A DNA stretch of 64,000 bases from Acridotheres tristis (lineage: Eukaryota > Chordata > Aves > Passeriformes > Sturnidae), in contig CM072891.1 in NCBI GenBank assembly GCA_037013685.1, positions 20,994,501 through 21,058,500 of the forward strand, in the 5' to 3' direction. Below, piece after piece: positions 61,201-64,000 of this stretch. Each line of letters starts with the position of its first letter. Position 1 is the stretch's first letter. Made by a program: the position numbers and the translations under genes. Below the pieces are notes generated by a model that was not told the origin of the DNA, ran no database searches, and saw only the letters and a program-made list of their open reading frames with translations.

Positions 61201-62877
61201 TTGCTACCTTAGGAGCCTTAATGGGTAAGGTTAATTAGAACAAACCTAAATTTCTTCTAGTCCTGGTAACTGGCCTACGGCAGACATCGTAAAAAAGAGA
61301 GAGTAGAAGCTCAGCCACAGGTCTCTTTGCCAGGCTGCCTCTATGGTTTAATCATTAATAATTAAATTAGTGGAAAGGCAATCACATGGGTGTCTAAGGA
61401 AATAATATTTTATAAAATCTGGATTGACAGACGGTTGTTGAAGCTATAGCGTTGCCTAAGAAGTCTGTGGGACTGCTCTGTAGACCTCTTCTGTGATCTC
61501 TGTGTATAACCAAGGCTTGAAATGCCTCTAATTTAGCAGCTCTACCCTACAGTCTATTTTTCCTACAAAAGACTATTGCATCAATCTATTTCTTTCTAGG
61601 CAGGTGATACTTGGAGCCAGGTTAGAATCCTGCATTCCTTTACACAAATAAGCTACAAAAGCATAATATTTTAGGAAATAGATGTGTTTCTATGGGTCTA
61701 TATAAATTTTGCTTCTTTTCATATAGTTTCACTGCACTGATATCTGTGAGCAGGTTTCAGTGTCAAGATGGTGTCCCTCACCATGAACTGTCCTCTTTTC
61801 ACTTCAGGAGGAAAATAGCACAGAAGTCTGCAATAAAGGAAGGTTTCCTCCTATTCTAAGTGTCATATCAAAGGTGCATTTGCATTGTGTCATTTCCATC
61901 CATTAGGAAAATGTAAAACCTAATCACTGAAGCAGAAGGACACTACTTTCAAAGTCCATTTTGCTCCATAAGAAGTCCTTATGTCCCTATAGTTACTCTA
62001 GAGAGACCCAAAGGAGCATATGGGATAGATGAGCCTTCCTTGGTGGGGTAGGTGAAAAATATCTGTAAAATGAACAGCCTGGGTTAATTTGCTATGAAAA
62101 AAAATTTAGAATAGTTTGAAGGTCAAATGGAATGAAAACATGGTTTTAATCTTCTTAACTACTTACAAATCACTGATATTTTAGGTCCGCTGAAGTAATT
62201 TACAGAGATTTTCACATAGCAAGCTGGCATGTCTGTTATACACTGACCTAAATTTACCTTCCATAATTTTGCAAATTCCCAGAACGGTATTTTACATGTG
62301 GAGTCACCAGCATCTGGGCCTGCTATACTGCAAACTACAGCACAAATAGTTCACAGCAAAATTCAGGTGGCTGAAAGACATCTACAGACAGCTCTTCAAT
62401 ATTACCATGCCAGTTTCCTCTAACAGATCCCTCCCTCGAGTAAGATGTAGGTAGATAAGACAATGAAGTCTCTGCTGAACTGAGGACACAGAGCCCTTTC
62501 CATATCAGTTTTGGGACTGACCCCTTCCATCCCCGAGTTTATATTGACTTAGTGGCTTTCCCCAATTAGAAGTCTAGGTCTTTCTTCCATACACATGGCC
62601 AGAGAGGTGGCTGTTCAGTGAGGGCAGTGAAATGCACCAGAAGCCTGCTTGACCTAATTCTGACCATTGCTAAGAGCAGCATTTCAAGCTGGGTGACCCA
62701 TCATTTTTTCCTTTATACACTTTTAACAACCTATTTTCTTAACTGGCAGGAAGTATGCTATCTGGAGAAAGCAAACAAATCTCCAAACTTACCATCTGAT
62801 TCGGAGGCTGCTCTGAAAATCAAGTAGCTGCTAGGAAGAGGCTGAGTGATCGAACCAACATTTTCTCCCTTTGGGCC
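28102..62877 (-). CDS. OSBPL5: Oxysterol-binding protein-related protein 5 (ORP5), 3' two-thirds of the gene
   Basis: Sixteen minus-strand coding exons join in phase to 2046 bases (681 residues plus stop), corresponding roughly to residues 200-879 of human ORP5. They encode the end of the PH domain, an acidic/serine linker, the complete lipid-transfer (ORD) domain with the EQ-VSHHPP signature, a charged C-terminal linker and a final hydrophobic helix. ORP5 is anchored in the ER by that helix, binds plasma-membrane phosphoinositides through its PH domain, and exchanges phosphatidylserine for PI4P at contact sites. The last residues ([16 protein letters not shown] then INYVFK) distinguish it from OSBPL8. 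The first exons, including the PH start, lie above 64 kb. One intron has a GC donor. Confidence 0.96.
29235..29337 (-). CDS. OSBPL5: OSBPL5 exon: C-terminal coiled helix
   Basis: Encodes [20 protein letters not shown] then [13 protein letters not shown], matching the cysteine pair and helix before the membrane anchor in human ORP5 (CPRCRKEARRLQALHEAILS). Phases 1 to 2. Confidence 0.92.
29923..30040 (-). CDS. OSBPL5: OSBPL5 exon with a GC splice donor
   Basis: Encodes [20 protein letters not shown], then [19 protein letters not shown], matching the low-complexity linker of human ORP5 (SDQPSGHSQATESSGSTPES). The donor reads GATG then gcaagt, a GC-AG intron; no GT donor keeps the frame. Confidence 0.9.
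30041..31509 (-). other. OSBPL5: OSBPL5 intron
   Basis: Non-coding sequence between the exons at 29923-30040 and 31510-31648. No repeat family or additional exon was recognised. Confidence 0.8.
31510..31648 (-). CDS. OSBPL5: OSBPL5 exon: conserved PWDPLND tail segment
   Basis: Encodes [20 protein letters not shown] followed by a basic, less conserved tail ([18 protein letters not shown], then NQITRHK). An upstream AG (ctcaaaag) was chosen because it preserves the length of human ORP5; a second possible acceptor lies six bases further in. Confidence 0.92.
32191..32376 (-). CDS. OSBPL5: OSBPL5 exon: end of ORD domain
   Basis: Encodes [20 protein letters not shown], then [20 protein letters not shown] and WKPLLF...WHYKYE. 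The KATQEK-LEE-QR helix is a hallmark of ORP5/ORP8. Confidence 0.96.
33081..34101 (+). mobile_element. Passerine-type LTR, about 1 kb, in an OSBPL5 intron
   Basis: It begins TGTATTGGGTTTACATGG and ends GGGTCAAACCACA. Between them is the long series of GTGGAGGAGACCCACACC-like, GTGGGAGG and CACTGGAGCAG repeats that I recognise from a common songbird ERV LTR. It lies antisense to OSBPL5 in the intron 32377-34665. No internal retroviral genes or partner LTR are seen, so it looks like a solo LTR. Target-site duplication is not evident. Confidence 0.75.
34666..34802 (-). CDS. OSBPL5: OSBPL5 exon: ORD domain C-terminal part
   Basis: Encodes [20 protein letters not shown], then [20 protein letters not shown] and DFESE. 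The first few residues are variable between ORPs; the rest is conserved. Confidence 0.95.
34803..36912 (-). other. OSBPL5: OSBPL5 intron
   Basis: A 2.1 kb intron. Open frames at 34974-35742 show no domain and lack splice support. Nothing further was recognised. Confidence 0.8.
36913..37002 (-). CDS. OSBPL5: OSBPL5 exon: ORD domain
   Basis: This 90-base exon encodes [20 protein letters not shown] then [10 protein letters not shown]. Start and end are both phase 0. Confidence 0.95.
37003..39049 (-). other. OSBPL5: OSBPL5 intron
   Basis: A 2 kb intron. It holds a short TG dinucleotide run near 37697-37710; nothing else was recognised. Confidence 0.8.
39050..39147 (-). CDS. OSBPL5: OSBPL5 exon: ORD domain
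   Basis: Encodes [20 protein letters not shown] followed by [12 protein letters not shown]. The acceptor is a strong pyrimidine tract (tttttttcctttcag). Confidence 0.96.
40198..40296 (-). CDS. OSBPL5: OSBPL5 exon: ORD domain
   Basis: Encodes [20 protein letters not shown] followed by [12 protein letters not shown], continuing the ORD beta-barrel; phases 1 to 1. Confidence 0.96.
41221..41317 (-). CDS. OSBPL5: OSBPL5 exon: ORD signature VSHHPP
   Basis: Encodes [20 protein letters not shown] then [12 protein letters not shown]. With the preceding EQ it forms the OSBP family signature EQVSHHPP; the paired histidines contact the PI4P headgroup. Confidence 0.97.
42215..42313 (-). CDS. OSBPL5: OSBPL5 exon: ORD domain, PYNPILGE motif
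   Basis: Encodes [20 protein letters not shown] followed by [23 protein letters not shown] is invariant in ORPs and forms part of the PI4P-binding pocket. Confidence 0.97.
43073..43154 (-). CDS. OSBPL5: OSBPL5 exon: ORD domain
   Basis: Encodes [20 protein letters not shown] followed by GFYKKPK. The upstream CA plus the first G restores Q at the junction. Confidence 0.95.
44528..44712 (-). CDS. OSBPL5: OSBPL5 exon: start of ORD lipid-transfer domain
   Basis: Encodes [20 protein letters not shown], then [20 protein letters not shown] and [11 protein letters not shown]. This is the N-terminal lid and first strands of the ORD domain, almost identical to mammalian ORP5. Confidence 0.97.
44713..48295 (-). 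other. OSBPL5: OSBPL5 intron with CR1 fragment
   Basis: A 3.6 kb intron containing the plus-oriented CR1 end at 47110-47559. No other element or exon was recognised. Confidence 0.8.
47110..47559 (+). mobile_element. CR1 LINE 3' end, plus orientation
   Basis: The sequence follows the CR1 3' consensus: GGCTGGTGAAGGGTCTGGAG, AACAAGTGATAG, TTTAGATTGGATATTAGCAA, GGACATGGTTTAGTGGTGGA and the terminal GGTCTTTTCCAATGTAAAT with an ATTCTGTGACTCTA tail. It is a 5'-truncated, non-coding copy in the OSBPL5 intron before the exon at 48296. Confidence 0.85.
48296..48515 (-). CDS. OSBPL5: OSBPL5 exon: acidic linker
   Basis: Encodes LNESTLENN, then [20 protein letters not shown], then [16 protein letters not shown]. 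This serine/acid-rich stretch precedes the lipid-transfer domain, as in human ORP5 (DAFSDKSER...GTTYVEQV). Confidence 0.94.
48516..53582 (-). other. OSBPL5: OSBPL5 intron
   Basis: A 5.1 kb intron with no recognised exon, RNA gene or clear repeat; it includes a poly(A) tract near 49818-49831. Confidence 0.75.
53583..53754 (-). CDS. OSBPL5: OSBPL5 exon: PH-domain last helix and linker
   Basis: Begins [20 protein letters not shown], the C-terminal helix of the PH domain, and continues into a variable linker ending MSDQEFF. It enters in phase 1 and leaves in phase 2. Confidence 0.94.
53755..62792 (-). other. OSBPL5: Large OSBPL5 intron
   Basis: A 9 kb intron splitting the PH domain. It contains the CR1 fragment at 57160-57480. 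The scattered open frames are short and match nothing I know. Confidence 0.75.
57160..57480 (-). mobile_element. CR1 LINE fragment, minus orientation
   Basis: Read on the plus strand it shows the reverse of a CR1 3' region: GGAAAATACCTCTAAGATCATC, GTCTTTTAAATACCTGCAGG, GAGATCAGGTTGGTCAAGCA and GGTTGTCCTGTACATGC. It is 5' truncated; the higher-coordinate end is not sharply defined. Confidence 0.8.
62793..62877 (-). CDS. OSBPL5: OSBPL5 exon: end of PH domain
   Basis: Encodes [20 protein letters not shown] then FRAASESDG, matching the PH-domain C-terminal half of ORP5. The acceptor is catttccag and the donor gtaagttt. It begins in phase 0 and ends in phase 1. Confidence 0.93.
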
Positions 62878-64000
62878 CTGGAAATGCACAGAGACAGAAA
62901 GACGTAAGGCATGGAAGCTGCAATGGACTGTTCAATGTCTTCCCACCCTTTCCAGGCAGAGTGTGCATGTTTGTGATAGGAAAGAAGGCAGAAGCAGATG
63001 GAGTAATTTGGAGAGACTCATTAGTAATCATGGTAATTGCTTCTGCAGCTCCAACGCAGTAATGAGCTCCTATGAAAATGGGGCTTGGTCTAACCTCTGC
63101 TCAGCCCAAAATCTGCTATGTTTATTCTGATATGCAGGAGTGGAAAGATCTTATTGCTGTCACTTGGGACAAAAGCAGTCAAACCTCTGTGCAACACCAG
63201 AAGGAATTGCTCCATGAGGGGCACGTGGAGTCTGCTTGCAGCCAGACACACTCACAGTGAAACGCCCTTCACATGCCACCTCAAAGGCAGCAGAGCCACA
63301 CCTTGGGCTGTGAGTGCCTCCAGCAGACAGGCAACAGCAGCTCTCCTGGAAGTAAACAAAGGGGAAACTCCATTCTGAGTCTGTGGGAAAGGTGAAGCAG
63401 GGAAAACCACAGATTGAGGACCAAAGGTCCCCCAGCATGAGCACATTCTACTGGGTTGTAGTCCTTCATCTTTAAATCCAGAGAACCCTTATGCTGTGGT
63501 GCCTGGGTGACAGCAACTTCAGGCTTTCCTCATTTTGTGCTGCCTTTAGTTTAGAAGCCGTGGCAAAAAAAAAGTGTCTTGTAAGCATCCTGCTACCATG
63601 TTTTCAGCATGACCCTCCAGAAATGATGCCCAGGGAAGCAGAGTCCATCCTGGATGAGATACTTCTTTGAGCAGAACCACAGGCTCCCTCCTTGATCTCC
63701 TCATTGTTTCCTTCTCTTCTGAACTCCAGAAGATGCTAAGAAAAAGCAGGTCCTGTATACAGTGATGACAGCTTCATATTCTTCATGGTATGGACTTTGT
63801 GCCATAACTTGACAGAAATAAATAGAAATCCCTCCTCCTCCTCCAGTGAATTTTCAAATTTAAAAAAGTGACCTAGCCTACTCCAGCTTCTTCTCTTCCT
63901 CACTTTGTAAGAAATAACAGAAAAGCAGACCCTTTTTCAAATATGCGGACGTTATGTCAGGGCAGAAAACATTACCAATACTCGCATGACTACTATGTCA
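62878..64000 (-). other. OSBPL5: OSBPL5 intron, continuing beyond the window
   Basis: The exon encoding the preceding part of the PH domain (the human sequence there ends SVWAVK) was searched for and not found before position 64000, so this intron runs out of the window. Confidence 0.7.

Overview
The window is vertebrate nuclear DNA, most likely from a songbird-like bird. The evidence is intron-rich genes with consensus splice sites, CpG-island promoters, chicken-repeat-1 (CR1) LINE 3' ends, and LTRs beginning TGTCCTGGTTTG or TGTATTGGGTTTAC, which I recognise as passerine types. There are no prokaryotic features. All genes recognised here lie on the minus strand.

Layout. (1) 1-5.2 kb: a CpG island with one coding exon (M-A-A-A-A-S-A-E-H-G) that I assign, mainly by synteny, to the first exon of CARS1; the rest of 1-4.6 kb looks like its first intron. 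A GC-rich minisatellite sits just upstream. (2) 5.5-25.2 kb: a head-to-tail tandem duplication of a TNF-receptor-superfamily gene. Unit A (5.5-16.7 kb) can be read as nine phase-compatible exons: signal peptide, two good cysteine-rich domains, a third without cysteines, a transmembrane helix and a short tail ending in a broken death-domain exon (predicted 219 residues). Unit B (16.7-25.2 kb) keeps the same first five coding exons, but ends in a diverged hydrophobic exon with an early stop (predicted 156 or 160 residues, no cytoplasmic tail). Behind it are the wreck of its death-domain exon, an inverted 1.3 kb fragment carrying exon 8 on the opposite strand, and an LTR-like insertion. (3) 25.2-28.1 kb: a CpG-rich LTR-like block, AT-rich DNA and the probable OSBPL5 3' UTR. 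(4) 28.1-62.9 kb: 16 consecutive coding exons of OSBPL5, from the end of the PH domain to the stop codon (681 residues, all splice phases agreeing). Upstream exons lie beyond 64 kb. OSBPL5 introns contain an LTR (33.1-34.1 kb) and two CR1 fragments (47.1 and 57.2 kb).

The order CARS1 - TNFRSF pair - OSBPL5 matches the mouse locus where the decoy receptors Tnfrsf22, Tnfrsf23 and Tnfrsf26 lie between Cars and Osbpl5. The most interesting content is therefore a bird counterpart of that cluster. Its sequence still carries decaying death-domain exons, so it appears to record the change from signalling death receptor to tailless decoys. The copies have been homogenised along the gene body but differ sharply at the promoter and at the membrane anchor. 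All exon models come from reading splice sites and frames by eye; no alignment or database search was possible.
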